A stretch of 64,000 nt of DNA from Parascedosporium putredinis (taxonomy: Eukaryota > Ascomycota > Sordariomycetes > Microascales > Microascaceae): positions 372,001 through 436,000 of the forward strand of contig CASHTG010000002.1 in the NCBI GenBank assembly GCA_949357655.1, in the 5' to 3' direction. Positions 35,052-46,500 of this stretch are shown one piece after another. Below the pieces are notes generated by a model. The model was not told the DNA's origin and did no database searches. It saw only the letters and a program-made list of their open reading frames with translations. The first letter of the stretch is position 1. Each line of letters starts with the position of its first letter. The position numbers and the translations under genes are program-made.

Positions 35052-38000
35052 ATGGAGGAGTCGAATCACAACGGAGCCTCGGCGCCAACCTCTCCGCTCG
35101 GCCAGCGAAGGCAGCATCCCCGACACTTGGGCCGTCAGCACTCTGCGGGAGAGAACACCGAAAACACGCCGCTTCTAGGCACCTCGCGGCCTCGGATAAG
35201 GCTCCAGAGTGGTCATGATTCACCCCGTCAGCACAGTTCGCATTCTGTGTTTACGAGAAACCAAAGCTATACGGGTGAGTTGACCCCCAGAACGAACTAC
35301 TCTCACACTTTGGAACGGGGGTTAGGACTAACGGACCGGCATATAACAGGCGGAAGCATAAGAAACGTCAAGCACCACAGCAGACACCCTCGTTTGGCCA
35401 GCGACTCATCCAGGCTCTTTCTGACCGGCAAGAAGGGACGAATGAATCAAAGGGAGGACCCGGGGCCGATGAGCGCGTCTGGTACGATCAATTTACTTCG
35501 ACTGACTGGGTCCGAGACAACATCGCGGATGCCTACCGTGTCAAAGCCCTCCGGAATCGAAGAGACTTTTGGGGTCGGGTATTTATCGTATGGGATGCCT
35601 CTCAGGGCTGGATCCTGAGCGCCTTGAGTGGCTTCTTGATTGCCGTTGTTGCCTACATCGTCAACGTGTCCGAGTCGACGGCATTTGACTGGAAGGACGG
35701 ATACTGCACAAGGGGCTTCTTCATAAGCGAATCGGTGAGTTGGTTGATTGCCCCCGTATCCTTGCTATCCTGCTAGCATCTGGCCATTCCCTAACCCCTT
35801 GTCTACAGAAATGTTGTCCCCACGGTCCCTGCACGGCCTGGCGGACTTGGTCCGAAGCTCTCCGCGCCCATATCTTTGGCGAGTTTTGGACCGAATACGC
35901 CATCTATCTTTTTCTCGTGATTGCCTTCTCCACCATCGCCTGTCTCCTGACCCTCCAAACCAAGACTGTCGTCCCCTCGGCATACCAGCTCTCGACCCTA
36001 GACGAGAATCTCGCTGCCGAAAGTCCGCCGAGCGAAATCTCTGCCGACTACGCCGGAAGCCCTCGTCGGGCAAAAACCACAACAGAATCCCCCGATGGTC
36101 TACTACTCGGCGGCCGGCAGTGGTGTTGCCGAAGTTCGGGTCATCCTGAGCGGATTCGTGCTCCATCGCTTCCTTGGTCTCAGAACGCTCATCGTCAAGA
36201 CCGCCGCCCTCATCTTTGCTGTGGCTTCCGGCCTCAGTCTCGGCAAGGAGGGACCCTACGTTCACATTGCGACCTGCGTAGGAAACATTGCCTGTCGTCT
36301 CTTCTCCAAGTACGACCGAAACGACGCCAAACGCCGTGAGGTCCTGTCCGCCGCCGCTGCCGCTGGCGTGGCAGTCGCCTTTGGCGCTCCGCTCGGAGGT
36401 GTGCTCTTTGGCCTAGAGGAGGTGTCGTACTTCTTCCCGGCCAAGACGCTCTTCCGCACCTTTTTCTGCTGCATCATTGCGTCGCTAACGCTCAAGTTCC
36501 TGAACCCCTACGGCACGCATAAAATCGTCATGTTCCAGGTGCGCTACCTGATTGACTGGGAGTGGTTCGAACTCGGCAGCTTCATCATGGTGGGCATCGT
36601 CTGCGGCGCCGCCGGTGCGTTTTTCATCAAGGCATCCAAGCACTGGGCCAAGTCGTTTAGGCGGATCCAGGTGATCAAGAATTTCCCCATGCTCGAAGTG
36701 GCGCTCGTTGCCCTCGTCACGGGTCTCATGAGCTACTGGAACGTCTTTACCCACCTCCCCGTCGCGAAGCTCCTCCTCAACCTCTCGTCCCCTGCGACCC
36801 GCTGGACGCGGACCGTGACCAGCTCGGCCTGTGCCCCACGCGCATCGAAGAGATCCCCCGTGGTGGCCAGCCTCTTCGCCGCGTTTTTGATCAAGGGCTT
36901 CCTCACCATCATCACGTTTGGCATCAAGGTCCCGGCGGGCATCTACATGCCGTCCATGGTTGTGGGTGGCCTCCTGGGGCGACTCATCGGGCACATGGTG
37001 CAGTGGGTGGTGTTCCGGTTCCCCGACGTGCCCATCTGGGCGGCGTGCGCGAGGAGCGGCGAAGGGACGTGCATCCAACCGGGCGTGTACGGCCTCATCG
37101 CCGCCGGTTCGACCATGTGCGGTGTTACGAGGCTCTCGCTAACCCTTGCGGTTATCCTCTTTGAGCTCACTGGCAGCTTGGACTACGTATTGCCTTTCTC
37201 GCTGGCGATCCTCGTTGCAAAGTGGACGGCCGATGGCATCGAGCCCAACAGCATCTATGTAAGGATTTCCCTCTAACCCGCCCAAAGGCAAATCAGCGCG
37301 GCTACCTGCCGTCCTCTTTGCTTGATACATGATGCAGCATGCTAACGCGAGACTTTTTTTTTCTTTTTCTTAATTGCAGGACCTCCTCACCAACATGAAC
37401 TCGTATCCCTTCCTTGACAACAAGCACAAACCCATCTTCACAGACGATCTTGCCACCATTGTGCCCCGCGTGCGACGCCAGCGCGTCATCGACATCACCA
37501 ACTCGCCGCTCGTCCCGGCCACGGATCTGCGCACGAAGCTGATGGTGCTGCATCGGGCGGGAGAGCTCGACGGCGGCCTACCGATCCTGCGCGACGACGT
37601 GCTCGTCGGGCTCATCCCGGCACCGGATCTCGAGTACGCGCTGGACAACTTGCCTGATGAGGAAACGAACTTGTGCCTGATGGCGAATGTGCCACGCATT
37701 GACGATGACGATGATGGAGAGGTCGACCCTACTGACTTTACGCCTTATATTGACCCGGTAAGTTTTAATGGTCCTTTTAGGGTTTGGGGGAAGCTACAGA
37801 GCAGAGAGGAGGAGAAAAAAGAGCATGTTCTAACATTTTTTTCTTCTTTCGCTAGGCTCCTGTCGCTTTGGATATCCAGAGCCCGATGGACTTGGTGTAC
37901 GAATGTTTCTCGAAGCTGGGCTTACGATACATTTGCGTCGTTCGAGACGGAAAGTATGCCGGAATGGTGCGTATCACGAATCCCCTTGAATCCTGGTCAT

Positions 38001-38124
38001 CCCTCTTCTTATCCCACCCACTAGCAGTATGCTGGTTTGCTGACAAACATGGCATTCCTAGACTCATAAGAAGACCTTTGTTAAGTATATGAGGGAGCTT
38101 CTACAAGAGCAACACGGTCACTGA
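35052..38124 (+). CDS. ClC-family chloride channel/transporter (about 870 aa)
   Basis: An integral membrane anion channel or exchanger, in fungi usually in Golgi, endosome or vacuole membranes. Six exons: 35052-35274, 35350-35734, 35809-37258, 37380-37757, 37856-37966 and 38062-38124. The ClC signatures are clear: GSGVAEV (Cl-binding loop), GKEGPYVH with the gating glutamate, FGAPLGGVLFGLEEV, VPAGIYMPSMVVGG and ELTGSLDYVLP. Two C-terminal CBS domains end in CVVRDGKYAGM and KYMRELLQEQHGH. At 36542-36544 the residue aligned with the usual proton glutamate is Arg (FQVRY). Frame changes: near 35274 (a G run at the first donor), 36074 and 36090, and a compensating pair near 36791 and 36867 that garbles about 25 residues. 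The gene heads a run of seven plus-strand genes. Confidence 0.93.
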
Positions 38125-41100
38125 GGCTCGCCACGTAAGACATGGGGCCGCTCTCATACGACGCGTGGCCTCGGTTCCGAGGACGGTGGCCGCGCTTCCT
38201 CCGCACCTCATTGCGCAACCATATGCTCATAAGCAAGTAGAAAGCTTTTAGAATATTGCGTCGAATTTTTGCATCACGAGAGCGATAACCATTTTGCCCC
38301 TGCTCGCATCATCTTTTTTTCTCGTTGGTTTCAAGCGGCATTGTTACATATTATATCTGATCTTGTTTCTTTCTTGGCATACATCTCCTTCCAGGGAGGG
38401 GTTTTTTTTTTCTCTTTTTCTTTTTCTTAATTTTGGGTTTCTCCTATATTGTACTGGCACTTTTTATGGTGCCCCTTTTGGGCAACACGGAACTGTGGGT
38501 GGTAGTCTGAATTTCTATGATGGGGACGTATCGAGGCGGTGGAACAGACTGACGTCTTTTTTTTAACTAATGCGTGGTGAGGATAAGACTTGATTCGGGC
38601 TTTTGGTCTAGAACAGAGTTATATATGAGAGAGGGAGAGAACTGCAAATTATACAGAGAATGGGCGGGAGAAGGGTGCTTCGAAAGCCATTCTCATCTTT
38701 GGGCATATTTTTCGTTTCTCATCTTGTCGCAACTTTGCCTCGGACACTTTGCTGTGATTTAGCTGGAAGAACTACGACAAGAAAGTATGAATGGTGTACG
38801 CAAGTTAATGTCTACTAAATTCACCATGAGGTAATGCAGGACACATCACAGTTTTCTAACGGTGCCCCCATCTATCGATCTTGGTAAACTAAAGATCCTG
38901 GGAGATCGTGCTGGTGTCGTCTTGCCACCCGGCACTGAAATCGTCGCTAGCAAAAACATTGAAAAGGGCCACAGCCGCGGGTGACGCCATGCATGAGAGT
39001 AGTAGCCCCGAAACCAGGGAACGGGCCAAACAGTGATGCCATGCCATCCCGCCCGTGTCTCCGCATCGACGTCTCGGAATCACCGCCCTCAGCGCATGCA
39101 CCAATGGTACGACTGGTGCTTTTTTCTTCTCTTCTTGACTCGTGGCATTTGTCGGGACAAAGACGAGGGGTGAGCCTTGTGATCGTCCGTCTTATGTCTT
39201 CAGACGCTGTATGGTATTGTGGACAGAGAAGATGCCAAGATCCACGGCTTTTTCGGAGGAGCTACAGGCTGGGTGGTGGACGGCGAGGGCGTCGGTGGAA
39301 ATACGAAATGTCCGACAACCTGTGCTGTTCTTACGGAGGGTTCAAAGAAGGATTGTGGGTTAAAGGGGGAGCTGCGTGGTGCGGTAATCTAAAACCCTTG
39401 GAGGCAATAGGAACTCCCTCGTGGTTGCCAATCTCTTGGCTTCCCGCTTGGTGGGCTTGGGGCTGATCCCCCGATGAGTGGGAGGGTGAGCACTGTAGGC
39501 GTTGAGTGCGCCATCGAGCGTTGAGTGCGCCGGTGTTGAGGTGTGCGCGTTGACGCTATTTACGAGGAGGCCGCCAAGCTGACGTTCACGAGGGCAGGAG
39601 GGAGGGGCCGGGCCGTTCAAGAGTTGATGAGCCAAAAAAGATGATGGATCCTGAACTGCTTCCTGGCCAATTAATACGAGCTTTTCTGTCCCCCTTGAAG
39701 ATGGACTCTGGCTCGGTCAACTCGAACGGTGAGGAGTGAACGGTCTTCAATTTTGTTAAGGGACTTCTCTCGAGCCTTTTCCTGGGATCTTTAGGCACAT
39801 CATTTGAAGGGTTTCATCGGGTCTTGAGCACTCCTTCTTTCTTTCCCGGGTGTTTTATACCCTTCTTTTTTTTTTTTTGGTCCACTCCTGGAACAACTTC
39901 ACGTTCTTCCACCTCTTTTCTTCACAAGACGGACGTCGAGTTTTGTCGGAAACGCATCCAAGCCTTCTTTCCCCACGCTCCACCGAAGGCCGGCTAGACG
40001 ACGGCACAATATTCACGCAAAAGCTGCGCCGCCCACGCGCCAACACCCCGCCGAGAACTAGACGATTCGGACTCTTTTTCACAGGACCCTAGTCGAGCTG
40101 GCGGACCGCGCCTCGCACCCCACTCTTCCTAGTTGAAGCCACAAAAGGGTAGAATCGACGTAGACGCCAAAAGGCAAAAGATAAGAAAGGAAAGCTGGGA
40201 TTTACAGTAAGACGTCTCTTCGAAATCCCCTCTCCAAACCAACAAATGGGGCATGGAGTTGCGAATGGAGGCGGAAGCGGAGGAGGCATCTTCGCGAAGC
40301 CTTTTCGGAGCGGTTCGATACGGTCACCGCGAGTCGTCAAGGGGATTCTAAGGTCGGCGATTGCGCTCAAGTAAGAAAACTTCGTAGATTTCTTTCTTTC
40401 TTTTTTATTTTTCCCCTTCCTTTTTCATCTTGCCTCCTACCCCTCTTCCATCCTTTCGGTCAACGCTGCTCGTGGCTTGATAAGTCGTGGACTGTCTCGT
40501 CTTTTCGTCTGGTCCAACAGAACAAGGGGGTTGCAGCCGCGAGATGCAGTGGAAGCGTCGAACGACATCATAGTTTGATGGGCCTTGGAGGGTTGCAGGC
40601 ACTTCCCGTCTAGTCTGCAGCTCCCTCGACCCTATCGACCGTCTCGACCCCTCGACCCCTCGACCCTCGACCCCTCAAATAGCCCAAACCTTGGCCAAGC
40701 TCTCCACATTGAGTTCAAGCAGTTACAGCTCGAGTGGCCTGCGCGTGCCTGACCCCACTGCACTACTCTCCACTATCTAGCCCCCTCATCAAGGCAGTAA
40801 AACCCCTCCTTATTTTCAGCTTCAAATCTCGTTTATAGTCAACTTGTACTCCCTTTCTCCCTCAACTTTTTTATCCCGTGCTATTCCCACCTCTTGCTGT
40901 GGTTCCTCCTACTACGGCTTCCCTTGAGTTTCAAGCTGCCCTTTTCATTGTTTGCAAAAGCCTTAGCTTCCACCCCCGTTCCCTCGAGGATCTTTAGTGT
41001 GTCGCTCCCAGACCATTGTCTTGGCATATATACACGGTGACGTGAAAGAAAGATCGGGCCAAAAGCTTGGGCCCATCGAAAGAAGACCGAAAGCACCTCC

Positions 41101-41177
41101 AAACAGATACGAGGGGCAAAAATACAAGAGGCTTAGAAGAAACTTTTGTTTCCTGTCCTTCTAGATACGACCACAAG
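38125..41177. other. Intergenic between the ClC and phospholipase C genes
   Basis: T-rich 3' flank on the left (38290-38560). No supported gene. The last 1.4 kb is CT-rich leader or promoter of the phospholipase C gene, including the TCGACC repeat patch at 40624-40676 and CATATATACA at 41024-41033, a possible TATA-like element about 145 bp before the ATG. Confidence 0.5.
40624..40676. repeat. TCGACC(C) tandem-like patch
   Basis: Six copies of TCGACC with 1-5 bp spacing in 53 bp, about 500 bp upstream of the phospholipase C start. TCGA palindromes recur at 7-9 bp intervals. Confidence 0.75.
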
Positions 41178-43508
41178 ATGTCGCACCCTGTCGACCCTTC
41201 CCAGCCAGCCGGCGGCGGCAACAGCGAGACCATCCGCGTAGTCGAAAGCCTCAACGAGACGCTCCTCACCTATCTCAAGACCGTCTTCGTCTCCCGCTGC
41301 GCCCCACTCCCCGCCGACCAACGCTGGTCCGCCCAGCAAGTTGCCGCCTTTGCTACCGAGATCCAGCGCGAAGCTCCCGCAGCGACCGCTACACCCACGA
41401 CCGAGGGCCTCGCTTCCGTGCCGGAAGGTGGGCTCGACTTTGCCGGTTTCATCAAGTACATGACCTCATCGGCCACGGCGCTGACGGCCCCGCCCAAGGA
41501 CGACGACTTGACGTGGCCCCTCGCGGCCTACTTTATCAGCTCCAGCCACAACACCTACCTGACGGGGAACCAGTTGTCCAGCGACTCGAGCCCGTCGGCA
41601 TACAGAGACGTCCTGTTGAGAGGGTGCCGGTGCATAGAGGTGGACGTGTGGGACGGCGACGACTCGGACAGCGAGGACAGCAGCGACAGCAGCGCCGAAG
41701 AGATTGAGGGCGCCAAGCTCAAGACGAAGCGCTCCACCTTTTCCAAGCTCAAGAGCAAGCTTCCCGGGTCCCTGTCATCCAAGCTGGAGAAGACGAGCCT
41801 TTCCTCGGCGTCGTCGTCCTCAACGTTTCCTAGCACGGCGAAGAAGACGGAGGCCAAAATTGCCCAAAGGTCGACCAGGCCGCTACCGCTACCGCTACCG
41901 CCGCCCCGGCCGCTCCTATCTCACCTGCTGCTCCTGTTGCTGCTGCCGCTCCGCTGCTGCTACTACTCCTGCTGCTGCTGCCACTCCTGCTGCTGCTGCC
42001 ACTCCTGCTGCTGCTGCCACTCCTGCTGCTGCTGCTACTTCCATGCCGCCGGCCGCCACCGGTGGTGCTGTAGGCCCGGGCAGCGTGAAAAAGGTGCGAA
42101 CAGACGGAATCCCACCGCTAAAGCCCGGAGCCGTCGAGCCGCGGGTGCTTCACGGGTACACGCTGACCAAGGACATCACGTTCCGTGACGTGTGCGTGGC
42201 TATCCGCGACTACGCATTCGAAGTCAGCGACCTACCTGTCATCGTCAGCCTCGAGGTGCATTGCAAGCCCGAGCAGCAGGGGCGCATGGTGGAGATTATG
42301 CAGCACGCGTGGAAGGGCAGGTTGGTGCCCGCACCGGAGACGGATGCCACAGAGTTACCGTCCCCGCATGACTTGCGTGGCAAGATCATCGTCAAGGTCA
42401 AGTATGCCCCTCCAGGCACATCGCCCGGTACCAAGCTAGCTGACAAGGTGGCCGCCACGCCTTCGTCGTCGCCCCCTGCCGCCGCTGCCGGGACCGGCGC
42501 CGCCGCTGGCGCCACCAAGGCCAAGGCCAAGGCGGCGTCCAAGATCACGCAGGCACTGAGCGACCTGGGCATCTACACGCGCGGGGTGTCGTTCAAGTCC
42601 CTCACGCAGCCCGAGGCCACGATGCCGACGCACATTTTTCGCTGTCGGAGAAGAAGGTGGAGGAAGTGCACGAGAAGCAGGCGGTCGAGCTCTTCCACCA
42701 CAACCTGCACTACCTCATGCGCACGTACCCGCACGGCTTGCGGATCGGGTCGTCCAACCTGGATCCGGCGCCGTTTTGGCGAAAGGGCATCCAGGTCGTG
42801 GCGCTCAACTGGCAGAATTGGGACGAGGGCATGATGCTCAACGAGGGCATGTTTGCTGGCACGCACGGCTACGTGCTGAAGCCAGAAGGTGCGTTGTTTG
42901 TCTCGATACTTTGCTGGATCCCACCATCCAGCCACTTTCACTTTGCGTATTTGTTTTTCTTCTTTTACTACTGTTTGCTAATCTATGCTTACTTGCGCTT
43001 AAAGGTTACCGGATGAAGAAGCCAGACGGCAGCAAACCGCCCCCGACTACCTACCACACCCTGGATCTCACCATCGAAGTCCTGGCTGGCCAAAACATTC
43101 CCCTCCCCCGACGATGACCACGCCAACAGTTTCCGGCCCTACGTCAAGACAGAGATCCACGTAGAGTCACCCGAGGAGCGTCGCGGCAAGGTGCGACCCG
43201 AGGCCGAGGCGGGGCGGGAGGCCGAGGGCGAGTACAAGGCGCGCACCAAGAAGGGCCGGGGCCGGGAGCCCGACTTCAAGGGTGAGGCGCTGCGCTTCAC
43301 GCGCGTGCCCGGGGTGGTACCGGAGCTGACCTTTGTACGTTTTACGGTGCGCGATGACGAGATTGGCCGGGACGACCTGGCGGCGTGGGCCTGCGTCAGG
43401 CTAGATCGGCTGAGGAGCGGGTATAGGTTCGTGCACCTGATGGATTGCGCGGGCAGGTTGACCAAGGGGGTGTTGCTCGTCAAGGTGACTAAAGCCCTGT
43501 CAAGGTGA
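41178..43508 (+). CDS. Phosphoinositide-specific phospholipase C (delta-like)
   Basis: Hydrolyses PIP2 to IP3 and diacylglycerol at the plasma membrane; calcium dependent. Two exons, 41178-42888 and 43005-43508, about 739 aa. The start MSHPVDPSQPAGGG was chosen as first in-frame ATG. An EF-hand-like stretch (GGLDFAGFIKYM) leads into the X domain (LAAYFISSSHNTYLTGNQL with a catalytic His, then RGCRCIEVDVWDG) and, after a long insertion, HGYTLTKDITFRDV with the second catalytic His. The Y domain includes GIYTRGVSFKSL, HNLHYLMRTYPHGLRI and MFAGTHGYVLKPEGY, followed by a C2 domain (TIEVLAGQNIPLP). No PH domain is visible. The insertion holds a Ser/Lys segment and an Ala/Pro repeat. Frame changes near 41871, 41950, 42640 and 43110 are each mended by one base in a homopolymer or C run. 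Confidence 0.93.
41965..42036 (+). repeat. 18-bp coding tandem repeat in phospholipase C
   Basis: Four copies of ACTCCTGCTGCTGCTGCC, the last with one change. They encode TPAAAA units inside the X-domain insertion. Confidence 0.95.
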
Positions 43509-46500
43509 GGGGGCAGAAATAAATGGGTGGACGATGACGGGCGGCGCTCCTGACGGAGGGATTAAAGCGTAAGCCAAAGTTCCTGAGGACGAAGGGAGGG
43601 CCGGCTGGTTTTTGTCCTTCCCTCGGAGACTAGGTGATCGGAAAGGGAGAGCTGCGGAGGCGGAACACGGGACTCGGGGTCCGGGGCTTATGGCTCATGG
43701 CCCGGAGCTGAGGGTCCGTGTGTCCGGGGCGAGATGATTTGGGGTTCCTGGGCGGCAAGTGCAGCGGAGGCGCGTCAACTTGTGACGATTCCACCAAAGT
43801 GTAAGCGTGGAGCCCCACATGCACTCCTTAACGACCAACACCGAAAAAGATGAAAAAAACGACGTCATGCCATGGATGATTGGAATTTCTGCAAGCATAT
43901 TTTGTTTATCGAGCATCACAGAGCACAAATATCTTTCTTTTCCCCTCCTTTGCTTTCGATGTGTTCCTATTTCTATCTTCCCCATTATTATTTCTGGGAC
44001 GACAAGTTGCCTCGCCGTTACTATGATGAGAAAACAAGTTTTTGTTTCTTCAAGAGACCTTGTACGCTGTCGCCACCATGCTGATGTGATGCACACTCTT
44101 TAAAAAACCCGATAATCGGAGGCCGGATGATCAGCCCCTCGCCTCCGCACGGTCTCCAAGGAGACGCCGAGGGAAATTCCTCACAGTGGCTTGTCCCCTA
44201 AAGAGAGCTGGGCGTAATATGTCGACGCAGTGGTCAGAACAGATTTGAGTAATCGCCGCCCCTCCACTTTGTTACTCGGTGCTCCCCTGCTCTTTGCCGA
44301 TCGATCTCCACCCTATCACGGAGTTGCGATGTCATACTGGAGGCGGTGCGGGCAGGTTCCACTAGTGGAGTGCGTCTTTGTGGTTCTGCCAGCTAATAAT
44401 ACCTAAACCTAGTGAAGCTTGATCAAAGGATAGATATTTACCCAGCCTCGCCTTTTATGACCTCTGACGAGGAGCCGGTGTCAATCTCCCACAGCTGACG
44501 GCGGCGGTGTGCCAGCGCGTAGTTTTTTATCTTCTTTCTTTTGGGGGTGCAGAGCACTATTGGGTTTTTACTGCAGGCGATGGTGGACGCTTGTCTCATC
44601 TTGAGATGGCCAGGGACAATGGGGAGATACAAATTCAAGTGAAGCGAGGGGATTCCAGCACACGTGGGCAGGTTCATGTATGTTTTAGATATCGTATTCC
44701 TTTTTTTCTCTCTTTCCCCAAACGTATCAGTCTTTGAAAGACTCTGAATTGGGATGTATGAAGTAGTAAGGCTGAGGCTGAGCACTGGGCAGTTGTTTCC
44801 AAAAGCCAATGCTACTGCATACATTCAATGTAAGGAGAGCACGCGCCCTCATACGCACAGGGTTAGGTGTGCGTGGGCGTATCGTTTCTGCATCGTCGGG
44901 CCGGGACCGGGAGCGCCTACCTTCAAGCACGGGACTCTTCATCCAAGCCTTCTCGCCCTTCTTGCTCGGCTTCAGCCATGAGCATGCGTCCATAATAGCT
45001 GATGAGAGAGGATGTTGGCGTTCAGCGTAGCAGCTCTTTTGGCTTGCTCGCCGATGGATCGAGATTTCCGGATATAGCCTCGGGACGGGAAGGACAGATG
45101 GGAAACAAGGACCGGAAAATGGGCTGCAGGGGCCTTGTCTTGTCAAACCTGTCAACCATGGCGGGACAGACAATCCGCCCGTCTGCTTCCAAGGACCGAG
45201 CGATCCGGGTCCCGAAGATGGGAAAGAAATCGCCCGCAATGCTTGACAGCATGGCCCTCTCTGTTTTTCTTCCACTTCTAGCGCTCTCTGTTCTGGCGGT
45301 GGTGTCTGCTCGAGACAAATATACTTCAAAAATCACGTCTTTCTTTTTATTTCTTCGTCCGAATCTACTCGTAGTATCGGTCACCGAGGCGAGACGAGCA
45401 GACGAGCATCCGGCCCTCTCCTGCCTATCACTTTCCCCATTTCGACCGGGTAAACAGGCTTTCGCACTCCTTTGCGCATGTCATGTTCGTCGCATCTCTG
45501 CGGTAACGACTCGCTTAACGCCAGTTCCGCCCCCTCCTAATTTTCTTTTTTTCTTCTTCCTCTGCCTTTTTCTTGTCCGTGCCGTCGGTTGGAGACGCAT
45601 CTCGAGGACCCTGAGAACGGAAACTTACATTTTGTCTTTTTTGGTCTTTTTCCCGCGAAGCTTGCAAGAGCCTCATGGAAGAACTGGGGATCTTCCACTT
45701 GCGCATCGGTGGCGCGGGAAGAGTAATGCGCGCACTAATACGGACATGCCTAAACGTTACAAAGTATACGTAACCTATTGTGGAGCTGGCCCTCGGTTCA
45801 ATACGAACCAGCCTGGCGTGACAGCTTGAGAAAGGGCCAGCATTATAATAAGGGTCGGGGATACGCTATAATAGGAGCGGGGACAAGACGCTGAGAGAAT
45901 ACACACTAAAATCAAGGGAGGAAAGTCTGATGACGACGCCTGATAGTGTACAAGAAGAAAAAACTTGGAGACGGTGGGCTCTGTTCACTGTTCAATGGGG
46001 ATACCCCCTTCTTTCGTTGACGCCGAGCCCTTGGAGCGTTTCAGTTTCGGGCGGTAAAACGGGGGAGCCGGAGGTTCTGCCGCAAGAGGGGACCCCAGAT
46101 CAATGGGCAATGGGCAAGGTGGAACCTATTTGATTGATTTGAGTGGCAGAGTCACGGCCTGGCCAGTGATACGGTCCACTACGAAGGCGGAATGGCCACG
46201 ACGACACGTACACGCACGCACACGCACGCACACAAGAGTGTACACGCCGAGGAGGCGCAGCAGAGGAACATCAGACGTCCAAGGAAAGCACCGAGAAGAA
46301 CTGCGGGAGGAAGATAATCGCCCAAAAGTCATTAAGGAGAGTAGGAGAGAAGGAAACAACAAGAGGGAAATTGAAACATTTAAGACGGCCTTGGCAAGTT
46401 CAGGGCAATGGAATGAGGTGGCGCTCCTATGATCCTGCTCTACATGGGTCTCTCTCTCTTTCTCTGTATTTCTCTTCTTGGTATCTGTGCGGTGTTGTAT

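Noticed and set aside
36780..36870. Apparent divergent segment in the ClC protein
   Set aside because: It is explained by two compensating frame changes; the alternative frame reads CDPLDADRDQLGLCP, matching the expected ClC loop.
41965..42036. Regular short repeats considered as a CRISPR-like array
   Set aside because: The repeats are contiguous without spacers and lie within a coding linker of a eukaryotic gene.
45002..45829. 275-codon open frame on the plus strand
   Set aside because: No domain, splice context or coding-like composition; it changes abruptly to Phe/Leu-rich runs from T-rich DNA. Probably chance.
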